This document shows, piece by piece, positions 21,801 to 37,050 of a DNA stretch of 64,000 nucleotides. Made by a program: the position numbers and the translations under genes. The stretch spans positions 5,567,075 to 5,631,074 of the forward strand of contig OX104119.1 in the NCBI GenBank assembly GCA_944474755.1, given 5' to 3'. How positions within the stretch are numbered: the first letter of the stretch is position 1; every line of letters starts with the position of its first letter. Under the pieces are notes generated by a model that was not told where the DNA came from, did not search any database, and saw only the letters and a list, made by a program, of their open reading frames with translations. Source of the stretch: Limnoperna fortunei. Taxonomy: Eukaryota > Mollusca > Bivalvia > Mytilida > Modiolidae.

Positions 21801-24800
21801 ACTTAATTAAAACACGCCGACATCTTCACCTTAAAGTATGCTGAGATCACACACTTAAAACACGCTGACATCTTCAACTTAAAGTATGCTGAGATCACAC
21901 ACTTAAAACACGCTGACATCTTCAACTTAAAGTATGCTGAGATCACACACTTAAAACACGCTGACATCTTCAACTTAAAGTATGCTGAGATCACGCAATT
22001 AAAACACGCCGACATCTTCACCTTAAAGTATGCTGAGATCACACACTTAAAATACGCTGACATCTTCAACGTAAAGTATGCTGAGATCACACACTTAAAA
22101 CACGCCGACATCTTCAACTTAAAGTATGCTGAGATCACACACTTAAAACACGCTGACATCTTCAACTTAAAGTATGCTGAGATCACGCACTTAAAACACG
22201 CCGACATCTTCACCTTAAAGAATGCTGAGATCACACACTTAAAATACGCTGACATCTTCAACTTAAAGTATGCTGAGATCACACACTTAAAACACGCTGA
22301 CATCTTCACCTTAAAGTATGCTGAGATCACACACTTAAAACACGCTGACATCTTCAACTTAAAGTATGCTGAGATCACGCAATTAAAGCACGCCGACATC
22401 TTCAACTTAAAGTATGCTGAGATCACACACTTAAAACACGCTGACATCTTCAACTTAAAGTATGCTGAGATCACACACTTAAAACACGCTGACATCTTCA
22501 ACTTAAAGTATGCTGAGATCACGCAATTAAAACACGCCGACATCTTCACCTTAAAGTATGCTGAGATCACACACTTAAAACACGCCGACATCTTCAACTT
22601 AAAGTATGCTGAGATCACACACTTAAAACACGCCGACATCTTCAACTTAAAGTATGCTGAGATCACACACTTAAAACACGCTGACATCTTCAACTTAAAG
22701 TATGCTGAGATCACACACTTAAAACACGCTGACATCTTCAACTTAAAGTATGCTGAGATCACACACTTAAAACACGCTGACATCTTCAACTTAAAGTATG
22801 CTGAGATCACGCAATTAAAACACGCCGACATCTTCAACTTAAAGTGTGCTGAGATCACACACTTAAAACACGCTGACATCTTCAACTTAAAGTATGCTGA
22901 GATCACACACTTAAAACACGCTGACATCTTCAACTTAAAGTATGCTGAGATCACACACTTAAAACACGCCGACATCTTCAACTTAAAGTATGCTGAGATC
23001 ACACACTTAAAACACGCTGACATCTTCAACTTAAAGTATGCTGAGATCACACATTTAAAACACGCCGACATCTTCACCTTAAAGTATGCTGAGATCACAC
23101 ACTTAAAATACGCTGACATCTTCAACGTAAAGTATGCTGAGATCACACACTTAAAACACGCCGACATCTTCAACTTAAAGTATGCTGAGATCACACACTT
23201 AAAACACGCTGACATCTTCAACTTAAAGTATGCTGAGATCACACACCTAAAACACGCCGACATCTTCAACTTTAAGTATGCTGAGATCACGCAATTAAAG
23301 CTCGCCGACATCTTCACCTTAAAGTATGCTGAGATCACACACTTAAGACACGCCGACATCTTCAACTTAAAGTATGCTGAGATCACACACTTAATTAAAA
23401 CACGCCGACATCTTCACCTTAAAGTATGCTGAGATCACACACTTAAAACACGCTGACATCTTCAACTTAAAGTATGCCGAGATCACGCACTTAAAACACG
23501 CCGACATCTTCAACTTAAAGTATGCTGAGATCACACACTTAAAACACGCTGACATCTTCAACTTAAAGTATGCTGAGATCACACACTTAAAACACGCTGA
23601 CATCTTCAACTTAAAGTATGCTGAGATCACACACTTAAAACACGCTGACATCTTCAACTTAAAGTATGCTGAGATCACGCAATTAAAACACGCCGACATC
23701 TTCACCTTAAAGTATGCTGAGATCACACACTTAAAATACGCTGACATCTTCAACGTAAAGTATGCTGAGATCACACACTTAAAACACGCCGACATCTTCA
23801 ACTTTAAGTATGCTGAGATCACGCAATTAAAGCACGCCGACATCTTCACCTTAAAGTATGCTGAGATCACACACTTAAAATACGCTGACATCTTCAACTT
23901 AAAGTATGCTGAGATCACACACTTAATTAAAACACGCCGACATCTTCACCTTAAAGTATGATGAGATCACACACTTAAAACACGCTGACATCTTCAACTT
24001 AAAGTATGCTGAGATCACGCACTTAAAACACGCCGACATCTTCAACTTAAAGTATGCTGAGATCACGCACTTAAAACACGCTGACATCTTCAACTTAAAG
24101 TATGCTGAGATCACGCACTTAAAACACGCTGACATCTTCAACTTAAAGTATGCTGAGATCACACACTTAATTAAAACACGCCGACATCTTCACCTTAAAG
24201 TATGCTGAGATCACACACTTAAAACACGCTGACATCTTCAACTTAAAGTATGCTGAGATCACACACTTAAAACACGCCGACATCTTCACCTTAAAGTATG
24301 CTGGGATCACACACTTAAAACACGCTGACATCTTCAACTTAAAGTATGCTGAGATCACGCACTTAAAACACGCTGACATCTTCAACTTAAAGTATGCTGA
24401 GATCACACACTTAAAACACGCCGACATCTTCACCTTAAAGTATGCTGAGATCACACACTTAATTAAAACACGCCGACATCTTCACCTTAAAGTATGCTGA
24501 GATCACACACTTAAAATACGCTGACATCTTCAACTTAAAGTATGCTGAGATCACACACTTAAAACACGCCGAAATCTTCAACTTAAAGTATGCTGAGATC
24601 ACACACTTAAAACACGCTGACATCTTCAACTTAAAGTATGCTGAGATCACACACTTAAAACACGCCGAAATCTTCAACTTAAAGTATGCTGAGATCACAC
24701 ACTTAAAACACGCTGACATCTTCACCTTAAAGTATGCTGAGATCACACACTTAATTAAAACACGCCGACATCTTCACCTTAAAGTATGCTGAGATCACAC

Positions 24801-27800
24801 ACTTAAAATACGCTGACATCTTCAACTTAAAGTATGCTGAGATCACACACTTAAAACACGCTGACATCTTCAACTTAAAGTATGCTGAGATCACGCACTT
24901 AAAACACGCTGACATCTTCAACTTAAAGTATGCTGAGATCACACACTTAATTAAAACACGCCGACATCTTCAACTTAAAGTATGCTGAGATCACACACTT
25001 AAAACACGCCGACATCTTCAACTTAAAGTATGCTGAGATCACACACTTAAAACACGCTGACATCTTCAACTTAAAGTATGCTGAGATCACACACTTAATT
25101 AAAACACGCCGACATCTTCACCTTAAAGTATGCTGAGATCACACACTTAAAACACGCCGACATCTTCAACTTAAAGTATGCTGAGATCACGCACTTAAAA
25201 CACGCTGACATCTTCAACTTAAAGTATGCTGAGATCACGCACTTAAAACACGCTGACATCTTCAACTTAAAGTATGCTGAGATCACACACTTAATTAAAA
25301 CACGCCGACATCTTCACCTTAAAGTTTGCTGAGATCACACACTTAAAACACGCTGACATCTTCAACTTAAAGTATGCTGAGATCACACACTTAATTAAAA
25401 CACGCCGACATCTTCACCTTAAAGTATGCTGAGATCACACACTTAAAACACGCTGACATCTTCAACTTAAAGTATGCTGAGATCACGCACTTAAAACACG
25501 CTGACATCTTCAACTTAAAGTATGCTGAGATCACACACTTAATTAAAACACGCCGACATCTTCACCTTAAAGTATGCTGAGATCACACACTTAAAACACG
25601 CTGACATCTTCAACTTAAAGTATGCTGAGATCACGCACTTAAAACACGCCGACATCTTCAACTTAAAGTATGATGAGATCACGCACTTAAAACACGCTGA
25701 CATCTTCAACTTAAAGTATGCTGAGATCACACACTTAATTAAAACACGCCGACATCTTCACCTTAAAGTATGCTGAGATCACACACTTAAAACACGCTGA
25801 CATCTTCAACTTAAAGTATGCTGAGATCACACACTTAAAACACGTTGACATCTTCAACTTAAAGTATGCTGAGATCACGCACTTAAAACACGCCGACATC
25901 TTCAACTTAAAGTATGCTGAGATCACACACTTAAAATACGCTGACATCTTCAACTTAAAGTATGCTGAGATCACGCAATTAAAACACGCCGACATCTTCA
26001 ACTTAAAGTATGCTGAGATCACACACTTAAAACACGCTGACATCTTCAACTTAAAGTATGCTGAGATCACACACTTAAAACACGTTGACATCTTCAACTT
26101 AAAGTATGCTGAGATCACACACTTAAAACACGCCGACATCTTCAACTTAAAGTATGCTGAGATCACGCAATTAAAATACGCTGACATCTTCAACTTAAAG
26201 TATGCTGAGATCACACACTTAAAACACGCCGACATCTTCACCTTAAAGTATGCTGAGATCACGCACTTAAAACACGCCGACATCTTCAACTTAAAGTATG
26301 CTGAGATCACACACTTAAAATACGCTGACATCTTCAACTTAAAGTATGCTGAGATCACACACTTAAAACACGTTGACATCTTCAACTTAAAGTATGCTGA
26401 GATCACGCACTTAAAACACGCCGACATCTTCAACTTAAAGTATGCTGAGATCACACACTTAAAATACGCTGACATCTTCAACTTAAAGTATGCTGAGATC
26501 ACGCAATTAAAACACGCCGACATCTTCAACTTAAAGTATGCTGAGATCACACACTTAAAACACGCTGACATCTTCAACTTAAAGTATGCTGAGATCACAC
26601 ACTTAATTAAAACACGCCGACATCTTCACCTTAAAGTATGCTGAGATCACACACTTAAAACACGCTGACATCTTCAACTTAAAGTATGCTGAGATCACAC
26701 ACTTAAAACACGTTGACATCTTCAACTTAAAGTATGCTGAGATCACGCACTTAAAACACGCCGACATCTTCACCTTAAAGTATGCTGAGATCACACACTT
26801 AAAATACGCTGACATCTTCAACTTAAAGTATGCTGAGATCACACACTTAAAACACGCCGACATCTTCACCTTAAAGTATGCTGAGATCACACACTTAAAA
26901 CACGCTGACATCTTCAACTTAAAGTATGCTGAGATCACGCACTTAAAACACGCTGACATCTTCAACTTAAAGTATGCTGAGATCACACACTTAATTAAAA
27001 CACGCCGACATCTTCACCTTAAAGTATGCTGAGATCACACACTTAAAACACGCTGACATCTTCAACTTAAAGTATGCTGAGATCACACACTTAATTAAAA
27101 CACGCCGACATCTTCACCTTAAAGTATGCTGAGATCACACACTTAAAACACGCCGACATCTTCAACTTAAAGTATGCTGAGATCACGCACTTAAAACACG
27201 CTGACATCTTCAACTTAAAGTATGCTGAGATCACGCACTTAAAACACGCTGACATCTTCAACTTAAAGTATGCTGAGATCACACACTTAATTAAAACACG
27301 CCGACATCTTCACCTTAAAGTTTGCTGAGATCACACACTTAAAACACGCTGACATCTTCAACTTAAAGTATGCTGAGATCACACACTTAATTAAAACACG
27401 CCGACATCTTCACCTTAAAGTATGCTGAGATCACACACTTAAAACACGCTGACATCTTCAACTTAAAGTATGCTGAGATCACGCACTTAAAACACGCTGA
27501 CATCTTCAACTTAAAGTATGCTGAGATCACACACTTAATTAAAACACGCCGACATCTTCACCTTAAAGTATGCTGAGATCACACACTTAAAACACGCTGA
27601 CATCTTCAACTTAAAGTATGCTGAGATCACGCACTTAAAACACGCCGACATCTTCAACTTAAAGTATGATGAGATCACGCACTTAAAACACGCTGACATC
27701 TTCAACTTAAAGTATGCTGAGATCACACACTTAATTAAAACACGCCGACATCTTCACCTTAAAGTATGCTGAGATCACACACTTAAAACACGCTGACATC

Positions 27801-29150
27801 TTCAACTTAAAGTATGCTGAGATCACACACTTAAAACACGTTTACATCTTCAACTTAAAGTATGCTGAGATCACGCACTTAAAACACGCCGACATCTTCA
27901 ACTTAAAGTATGCTGAGATCACACACTTAAAATACGCTGACATCTTCAACTTAAAGTATGCTGAGATCACACACTTAAAACACGCCGACATCTTCAACTT
28001 AAAGTATGCTGAGATCACACACTTAAAACACGCCGACATCTTCAACTTAAAGTATGCTGAGATCACGCACTTAAAACACGCTGACATCTTCAACTTAAAG
28101 TATGCTGAGATCACGCACTTAAAACACGCCGACATCTTCAACTTAAAGTATGCTGAGATCACACACTTAAAACACGCCGACATCTTCAACTTAAAGTATG
28201 CTGAGATCACACACTTAAAACACGCTGACATCTTCAACTTAAAGTATGCTGAGATCACACACTTAAAACACGCTGACATCTTCAACTTAAAGTATGCTGA
28301 GATCACACACTTAAAACACGCTGACATCTTCAACTTAAAGTATGCTGAGATCACACACTTAAAACACGCTGACATCTTCAACTTAAAGTATGCTGAGATC
28401 ACACACTTAAAACACGCTGACATCTTCAACTTAAAGTATGCTGAGATCACGCAATTAAAACACGCCGACATCTTCACCTTAAAGTATGCTGAGATCACAC
28501 ACTTAAAACACGCTGACATCTTCAACTTAAAGTATGCTGAGATCACACACTTAAAATACGCTGACATCTTCAACTTAAAGTATGCTGAGATCACGCAATT
28601 AAAACACGCCGACATCTTCAACTTAAAGTATGCTGAGATCACACACTTAAAACACGCTGACATCTTCAACTTAAAGTATGCTGAGATCACACACTTAAAA
28701 CACGCTGACATCTTCAACTTAAAGTATGCTGAGATCACGCAATTAAAACACGCCGACATCTTCAACTTAAAGTATGCTGAGATCACACACTTAAAACACG
28801 CTGACATCTTCAACTTAAAGTATGCTGAGATCACACACTTAAAATACGCTGACATCTTCAAAGTAAAGTATGCTGAGATCACACACTTAAAACACGCCGA
28901 CATCTTCAACTTAAAGTATGCTGAGATCACACACTTAAAACACGCTGACATCTTCAACTTAAAGTATGCTGAGATCACGCAATTAAAACACGCCGACATC
29001 TTCACCTTAAAGTATGCTGGGATCACACACTTAAAATACGCTGACATCTTCAACTTAAAGTATGCTGAGATCACACACTTAAAACACGCCGACATCTTCA
29101 ACTTAAAGTATGCTGAGATCACGCACTTAAAACACGCCGACATCTTCAAA
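18838..29150. repeat. 48-bp minisatellite array, about 214 copies
   Basis: The unit is 48 bp (for example CTTAAAACACGCTGACATCT followed by TCAACTTAAAGTATGCTGAG and ATCACACA). Being 16 codons long, it is open on both strands: a 16-residue repeat LKHADIFNLKYAEITH on plus and KMSACFKCVISAYFKL on minus. Common variants are GCT/GCC, CAACTT/CACCTT, CACAC/CACGC and AAACACG/AAATACG. A 4-bp AATT insertion (CACTTAATTAAAAC) recurs many times and breaks the minus frame. Blocks at about 25,095-25,730 recur at 27,091-27,726 (offset 1,996) with the same rare variants. I see no start, splice or domain evidence that this is a gene. Confidence 0.97.
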
Positions 29151-29167
29151 TTTGTGAATTGACTGTG

Positions 29168-29690
29168 TTAACTGGTTGCTTGATACGTTCTGTATACTTG
29201 AAAATTGTGCGCTGACGGCGTTAGGTGGTTGCATGACACGATTGGCATACTAGATAATTGTGTACTGCCGGTGTTAGAAGGTTGCTTGACACGTTCGGCA
29301 TACTTGATAATTGTGTACTGACAGTGTTTGGCGGTTGCTTGACACGTTCGGCATACTTTATAATTGTATACTGACGGTGTAAGATGGTTTCTTGACACGA
29401 TCGCCATACTTGAAAATTGTGCGCTGATAGTGTTAGGTGGTTGCTTGACACGTTCGTCATAATTGATAATTGTGTACTGACGGTGTTAGATGGTTGATTG
29501 ACATGATCGGCATACTTGATAATTGTGTACCGACAGTGTTATGTGGCTGCTTGACAAGATTGGCATACTTGATAATTGTGTACTGACGGTGTTAGATGGT
29601 TGCTTGACACGTTCGTCATAATTGATAATTGTGTAGTGACGGTGTTAGATGATTGCTTGACATGATCGGCATACTTGATAATTGTGTGCT
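29168..29690. repeat. 53-bp minisatellite array, about 10 copies
   Basis: The unit is about 53 bp, with key words ACTTGATAATTGTGTACTGA, GGTGTTAG and GGTTGCTTGACACGTTCGGC. Copies diverge more than in the neighbouring arrays (for example GTACTGAC against GCGCTGAC), so this array is probably older. It directly abuts the end of the 48-bp array and the start of the 66-bp array. Confidence 0.93.
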
Positions 29691-32225
29691 GTCACAAGGA
29701 TACATTGTTTCATATACACATCACCTCACATAGAAATCATGTTACATAGAGACATGAAATGTCACAATCGCAAATCATGTTATATACCCGTCACTTCACA
29801 TGGAAATCATCTTAACCGGAGAAATGAAATACCACAAGGACACATCATCAAACATGTCACCCTGCATGGAAATCGTCTTACCCAGATACATGACATGTCA
29901 CAAGGACACATCATCACACATGTCAGCACACATGGAAATTATCTTACCCAGATACGTGAGACGTCAAAAGGACACATCATCAAACATGTCACCTAGCATG
30001 GAAATCATCTTAAACAGATACATAAGATGTCACAAGGACACATCATCACACATGTCATCTAGCATGGAAATCATCTTAAACAGATACATGAGATGTCACA
30101 AGGACACATCACCACACGTCACCCCACTCTTATCCAGACACGAGATGTCACAAAGACCCCATCATCTCACATGTCACCCCACATGGAAATCATTTTAACC
30201 CAGATAAATGAATGTCACAGGGACACATCACACATGTTTTCTAGCATGGAAATCATCTTACCCAGACACACGAGACGTCTAAAGAACACATCATCACATG
30301 TCACCCCACATGGAAATCATCTTGCCCAGAAATATAGATGACAGGACACATCATGACACATGTCACCTAGCATGGAAATCATCTTACCCAGATACATGAG
30401 ATGTCACAAGGACACATCATGACACATGTCACCTAGCAGGGAAATCATCTTACCCAGACAAATGAGATGTCACAAGGACACATCATCACACGTCAACCCA
30501 CATGGAAATCATCTTACCCAGATACATGAGACGTCAAAAGGACACATCACACATGTCACCCCACATGGAAATCATCTTACCCAGACAAGAGATGTCACAA
30601 AGACACATCATCACACATGTCACCCCACATGGAAATCATTTTAACCCAGACACATGAGATGTCATAGGGACACATCATCACACATGTCACATAACATGGA
30701 AATCATCTTACCCAGACACATGAGATGTCAGAGGGACACATCACACGCAACCCCACATGGAAATCATCTTACCCTGAGACATGTGATGTCACAAGGACAC
30801 ATCATCACACATGTCACCTAGCATGGAAATCATCTTACCCAGATACATGAGACGTCACAAGGACACATCATGACATATGTCACCTAGCAGGGAAATCTTC
30901 TTACCCAGACAAATGAGATGTCACAAGGACACATCATCACACGTCACCCCACATGGAAATCATCTTACCCCGATACATGAGACGTCAAAAGGACACATCA
31001 CACATGTCACCCCACATGGAAATCATCTTACCCAGACAAGAGATGTCACAAAGACACATCATCACACATGTCACCCCACATGGAAATCATTTTAACCCAG
31101 ACACATGAGATGTCATAGGGACACATCATCACACATGTCACATAACATGGAAATCATCTTACCCAGACACATGAGATGTCAGAGGGACACATCACACGCA
31201 ACCCCACATGGAAATCATCTTACCCTGAGACATGTGATGTCACAAGGACACATCATCACACATGTCACCTAGCATGGAAATCATCTTACCCAGATACATG
31301 AGACGTCAGAAGGACACATCATGACATATGTCACCTAGCAGGGAAATCTTCTTACCCAGACAAATGAGATGTCACAAGGACACATCATCACACGTCACCC
31401 CACATGGAAATCATCTTACCCCGATACATGAGACGTCAAAAGGATACACCACCCCACATGGAAATCATCTTACCCTGAGACATGAGATGTCACAAGAACA
31501 CATCATCACACACGTTACCCCACATGGAAATCATCTTGCCCAAATAATGAGATGACAGAAGGACACATCATCACACATGTCACCTAGAATGGAATCATCT
31601 TACCCAGATACATGAGATGTCACAAGGGCAAATCACACGTCACCCTGCATGGAAATCATCTTTCCCAGATACATGAGATGTCACCAGGACACATCATCAC
31701 ACATGTCACCTAGCATGGAAATCATCTTACCCAGATACATGAGATGTCACAAGGACACATAATGACACATGTAACCTAGCATGGAAATCATCTTACCTAG
31801 ATACATGAGATGTCACAAGTACACATCACGACACATGTCACCTAGCAGGGAAATCTTCTTACCCAGACAAATGAGATGTCACAAGGACACATCATCAGAC
31901 GTCACCCCACATGGAAATCATCTTACCAAGATGCATGAGACGTCAAAAGGACACATCACCTAAGATGGAAATCATTTTAACCCAGACACATGAGATGTCA
32001 CAGGGAAACATCACATACCCCCCACATGGAAATCATCTTACCCTGAGACATGAGATGTCACACGAACACATCAAAACACACGTCACCCCACATGGAAATC
32101 ATCTTGCCCATATAATTAGATGACAGAAGGACACATCATCACACGTCACCTAGAATGGAAATCATCTTACACAGATACATGAGATGTCACAAGGGCACAT
32201 CATGACACATGTCATCTAGCATGGA

Positions 32226-32287
32226 TTGATTGATTGATTGATTGATGTTTAACGTCCAGGAAGCAATATTTCAGCTATATTCAGGAC
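32226..32287 (+). mobile_element. Short SINE-like insertion inside the 66-bp array, first copy
   Basis: TTGATTGATTGATTGATG is followed by GTTTAACGTCC and ATATTTCAGCTATATTCAGG, which matches the 5' part of the SINE core. It is flanked by the 15-mer GTCATCTAGCATGGA on both sides (32211-32225 and 32288-32302). Because that 15-mer is also array sequence, the target duplication is suggestive only. Confidence 0.65.
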
Positions 32288-34714
32288 GTCATCTAGCATG
32301 GAAATCATCTTACCCAGATACATGAGATGTCAAAAGGACACATCATCACACGTCACCCCACATGGAAATCATCTTACCCAGACACATGAGATGTCACAGG
32401 GAAACATCACATACCACCCACATGGAAATCATCTTACCCTGAGACATGAGATGTCACAAGAACACATCATCACACACGTCACCCAACATGGAAATCATCT
32501 TGCCCATATGAGATGACAGAAGGACACATCATCACACATGTCATCTAGCATGGAAATCATCTTAAACAGATACATGAGATGTCACAAGGACACATCACCA
32601 CACGTCACCCCACTCTTATCCAGACACGAGATGTCACAAAGACCCCATCATCTCACATGTCACCCCACATGGAAATCATTTTAACCCAGATAAATGAATG
32701 TCACAGGGACACATCACACATGTTTTCTAGCATGGAAATCATCTTACCCAGACACACGAGACGTCTAAAGAACACATCATCACATGTCACCCCACATGGA
32801 AATCATCTTGCCCAGAAATATAGATGACAGGACACATCATGACACATGTCACCTAGCATGGAAATCATCTTACCCAGATACATGAGATGTCACAAGGACA
32901 CATCATGACACATGTCACCTAGCAGGGAAATCATCTTACCCAGACAAATGAGATGTCACAAGGACACATCATCACACGTCAACCCACATGGAAATCATCT
33001 TACCCAGATACATGAGACGTCAAAAGGACACATCACACATGTCACCCCACATGGAAATCATCTTACCCAGACAAGAGATGTCACAAAGACACATCATCAC
33101 ACATGTCACCCCACATGGAAATCATTTTAACCCAGACACATGAGATGTCATAGGGACACATCATCACACATGTCACATAACATGGAAATCATCTTACCCA
33201 GACACATGAGATGTCAGAGGGACACATCACACGCAACCCCACATGGAAATCATCTTACCCTGAGACATGTGATGTCACAAGGACACATCATCACACATGT
33301 CACCTAGCATGGAAATCATCTTACCCAGATACATGAGACGTCACAAGGACACATCATGACATATGTCACCTAGCAGGGAAATCTTCTTACCCAGACAAAT
33401 GAGATGTCACAAGGACACATCATCACACGTCACCCCACATGGAAATCATCTTACCCCGATACATGAGACGTCAAAAGGACACATCACACATGTCACCCCA
33501 CATGGAAATCATCTTACCCAGACAAGAGATGTCACAAAGACACATCATCACACATGTCACCCCACATGGAAATCATTTTAACCCAGACACATGAGATGTC
33601 ATAGGGACACATCATCACACATGTCACATAACATGGAAATCATCTTACCCAGACACATGAGATGTCAGAGGGACACATCACACGCAACCCCACATGGAAA
33701 TCATCTTACCCTGAGACATGTGATGTCACAAGGACACATCATCACACATGTCACCTAGCATGGAAATCATCTTACCCAGATACATGAGACGTCAGAAGGA
33801 CACATCATGACATATGTCACCTAGCAGGGAAATCTTCTTACCCAGACAAATGAGATGTCACAAGGACACATCATCACACGTCACCCCACATGGAAATCAT
33901 CTTACCCCGATACATGAGACGTCAAAAGGATACACCACCCCACATGGAAATCATCTTACCCTGAGACATGAGATGTCACAAGAACACATCATCACACACG
34001 TTACCCCACATGGAAATCATCTTGCCCAAATAATGAGATGACAGAAGGACACATCATCACACATGTCACCTAGAATGGAATCATCTTACCCAGATACATG
34101 AGATGTCACAAGGGCAAATCACACGTCACCCTGCATGGAAATCATCTTTCCCAGATACATGAGATGTCACCAGGACACATCATCACACATGTCACCTAGC
34201 ATGGAAATCATCTTACCCAGATACATGAGATGTCACAAGGACACATAATGACACATGTAACCTAGCATGGAAATCATCTTACCTAGATACATGAGATGTC
34301 ACAAGTACACATCACGACACATGTCACCTAGCAGGGAAATCTTCTTACCCAGACAAATGAGATGTCACAAGGACACATCATCAGACGTCACCCCACATGG
34401 AAATCATCTTACCAAGATGCATGAGACGTCAAAAGGACACATCACCTAAGATGGAAATCATTTTAACCCAGACACATGAGATGTCACAGGGAAACATCAC
34501 ATACCCCCCCCCACATGGAAATCATCTTACCCTGAGACATGAGATGTCACACGAACACATCAAAACACACGTCACCCCACATGGAAATCATCTTGCCCAT
34601 ATAATTAGATGACAGAAGGACACATCATCACACGTCACCTAGAATGGAAATCATCTTACACAGATACATGAGATGTCACAAGGGCACATCATGACACATG
34701 TCATCTAGCATGGA

Positions 34715-34776
34715 TTGATTGATTGATTGATTGATGTTTAACGTCCAGGAAGCAATATTTCAGCTATATTCAGGAC
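34715..34776 (+). mobile_element. Short SINE-like insertion inside the 66-bp array, second copy
   Basis: Same insertion and same flanks as at 32226-32287, carried by the 2.5-kb duplication (offset 2,489). It was therefore present before that duplication. Confidence 0.65.
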
Positions 34777-36925
34777 GTCATCTAGCATGGAAATCATCTT
34801 ACCCAGATACATGAGATGTCAAAAGGACACATCATCACACGTCACCCCACATGGAAATCATCTTACCCAGACACATGAGATGTCACAGGGAAACATCACA
34901 TACCACCCACATGGAAATCATCTTACCCTGAGACATGAGATGTCACAAGAACACATCATCACACACGTCACCCAACATGGAAATCATCTTGCCCATATGA
35001 GATGACAGAAGGACACATCATCACACATGTCACCTAGAATGGAAATCATCTTACTCAGATACATGAGATGTCACAAGGGCACATCATCACACGTCACCCT
35101 GCATGGAAATCATCTTTCCCAGATACATGAGATGTCACACACATGTCACCTAGCATGGAAATCATCTTACCCAGATACATGAGATGTCAAAAGGACACAT
35201 CATGACACATGTCATCTAGCATGGAAATCATTTTACCTAGATACATGAGATGTCACAAAGACACATCATCACACGTCACCCCACATGGAAACATCTTACC
35301 CAAATACATGAGACATCAAAATGACACATCACACATGTCACCCCACATGGAAATCATCTTACTCAGACACAAGATGTCACAGACACATCACACACGTCAC
35401 CCACATGGAAATAATTTTACCCTGAGACATGTGATGTCACAAGGACACATCATCACACATGTCACATGGAAATCATCTTGCCCAGATAATGAGATGACAG
35501 GACACATCATCCCAACTTGTCACCTGGCATGGAAATCATCTTACCCAGATACATGAGATGTCACAAGGAAACATCATGACACATATCACATAGCATGGAA
35601 ATCATCTTACCCAGATACATCAGATGTCACAAGGACACATCATGACACGTCACCTAGCAGGGAAATCTTCTTACCCTGACAAATGAGATGTCACAAGGAC
35701 ACATCATCACACATCACCCCACATGTAAATCATACATGTACCCATATACATGAGGCGTCAAAAGGACACATCACCCCACATGGAAATCATTTTAACCCAG
35801 ACACATGAGATGTCATAGGGACACATCATCACACATGTCACCTAACATGGAAATCATCTTACTACACATGAGATGTCACAGGGAAACATCACACGCCAAA
35901 CCCACATGGAAATCATCTTACCCTGAGACATGTGATGTCACAAGGACACCTCATCACACATGTCACCCCACATGGAAATCATCTTACCCAGATACATGAG
36001 ATGTCACAAGGACACATCATGACATGTCACTTAGCATGGAAATCATCTTACCCAGACACATGCGATGTCACAGGGAAACATCACACGTCACCCCACATTG
36101 AAATGATCTTACCCTGAGACATGAGATGTCACAAGAACACATCATCACACACGTCACCTAGCATGGAAATCAGCTTACCCAGACACATGAGATGTCACAA
36201 ACACACATCACATATGTCACCCCAAATGGAAATCATTTTGCCCAGATAATGAGATGACAGGACACATCATCACACATGAAACCCCACATGGAAATCATTT
36301 TAACCCAGACACATGAGATGTCACAAGGACACCTCATCACACATCACCTGGCATGGAAATCATCTTACCCAGATACATGAGATGTCACAAGGACACATCA
36401 TGACACGTCACCTTGCAGGGAAATCTTCTTACCCAGACAAATGAGATGTCACAATGCCACATCATCACACATGTCACCTAGCATGGAAATCATCTTACCC
36501 AGATACATGAGATGTCACAAGGACACATCATCACACGTCGCCTCGTATTGAAATCATCTTACCCAGATACATCAGATGTCACAAGGACACATCATGACAC
36601 GTCACCTAGCAGGGAAATCTTTTTACCCAGACAAATAAGATGTCACAAGGACACATCATCAGACATGTCACCCACATAGAAATCATCTTACCCAGATAAA
36701 TAAGAAGTCACAAGAACATATTATCACACATGTCACCCCACAAAACATTATTTTTCTCAGATACATAAGATGTCACAAGGACACATCATCACACATGTCA
36801 CCTCGCATGGAAATCACCTTACCCGGGGTCATGAGATGTCACAGGGACACATAATCTCATACACACGTCACCTCACGTTTAAATCATCTTACCAGAAGAC
36901 AATGGGACGTCAACCCACTAAGACA

Positions 36926-37050
36926 TGTGTCATCTGACATGGTTTATAGTCATTTACATCAATTGAAAAACATTACCCATGCTAATTGTTGCCATTTTAT
37001 ATACACATTTTATTTACAGTGAAACAATTTAAGTGATTACTTTTATTTAT
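36926..37050. other. Short unique spacer
   Basis: Non-repetitive sequence between two arrays. Nothing recognised. Confidence 0.4.

Larger units (their letters stand above)
29695..36925. repeat. 66-bp minisatellite array with nested higher-order repeats
   Basis: The unit is about 66 bp, with key words ATGGAAATCATCTTACCCAG, ATACATGAGATGTCACAAGG and ACACATCATCACACATGTCA. Two higher levels are visible. Blocks repeat at 451 bp (30426, 30877, 31328), and a segment of about 2.5 kb (roughly 30,040-32,525) is repeated at 32,526-35,010 with an offset of 2,486 bp (2,489 after a small C-run change). The unit is 22 codons long, giving frames with MEIILPRYMRCHKDTSSH repeats, but there is no coding evidence beyond this. 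Confidence 0.97.

Noticed and set aside
29695..36117. Many 60-130-residue frames with MEIILPRYMRCHKDTSSH repeats
   Set aside because: They follow from the 22-codon unit length and break at every indel. No start or splice context was seen.
18838..36925. CRISPR-like repeat-spacer arrays
   Set aside because: The repeats are direct tandem units without unique spacers, and the context is eukaryotic.
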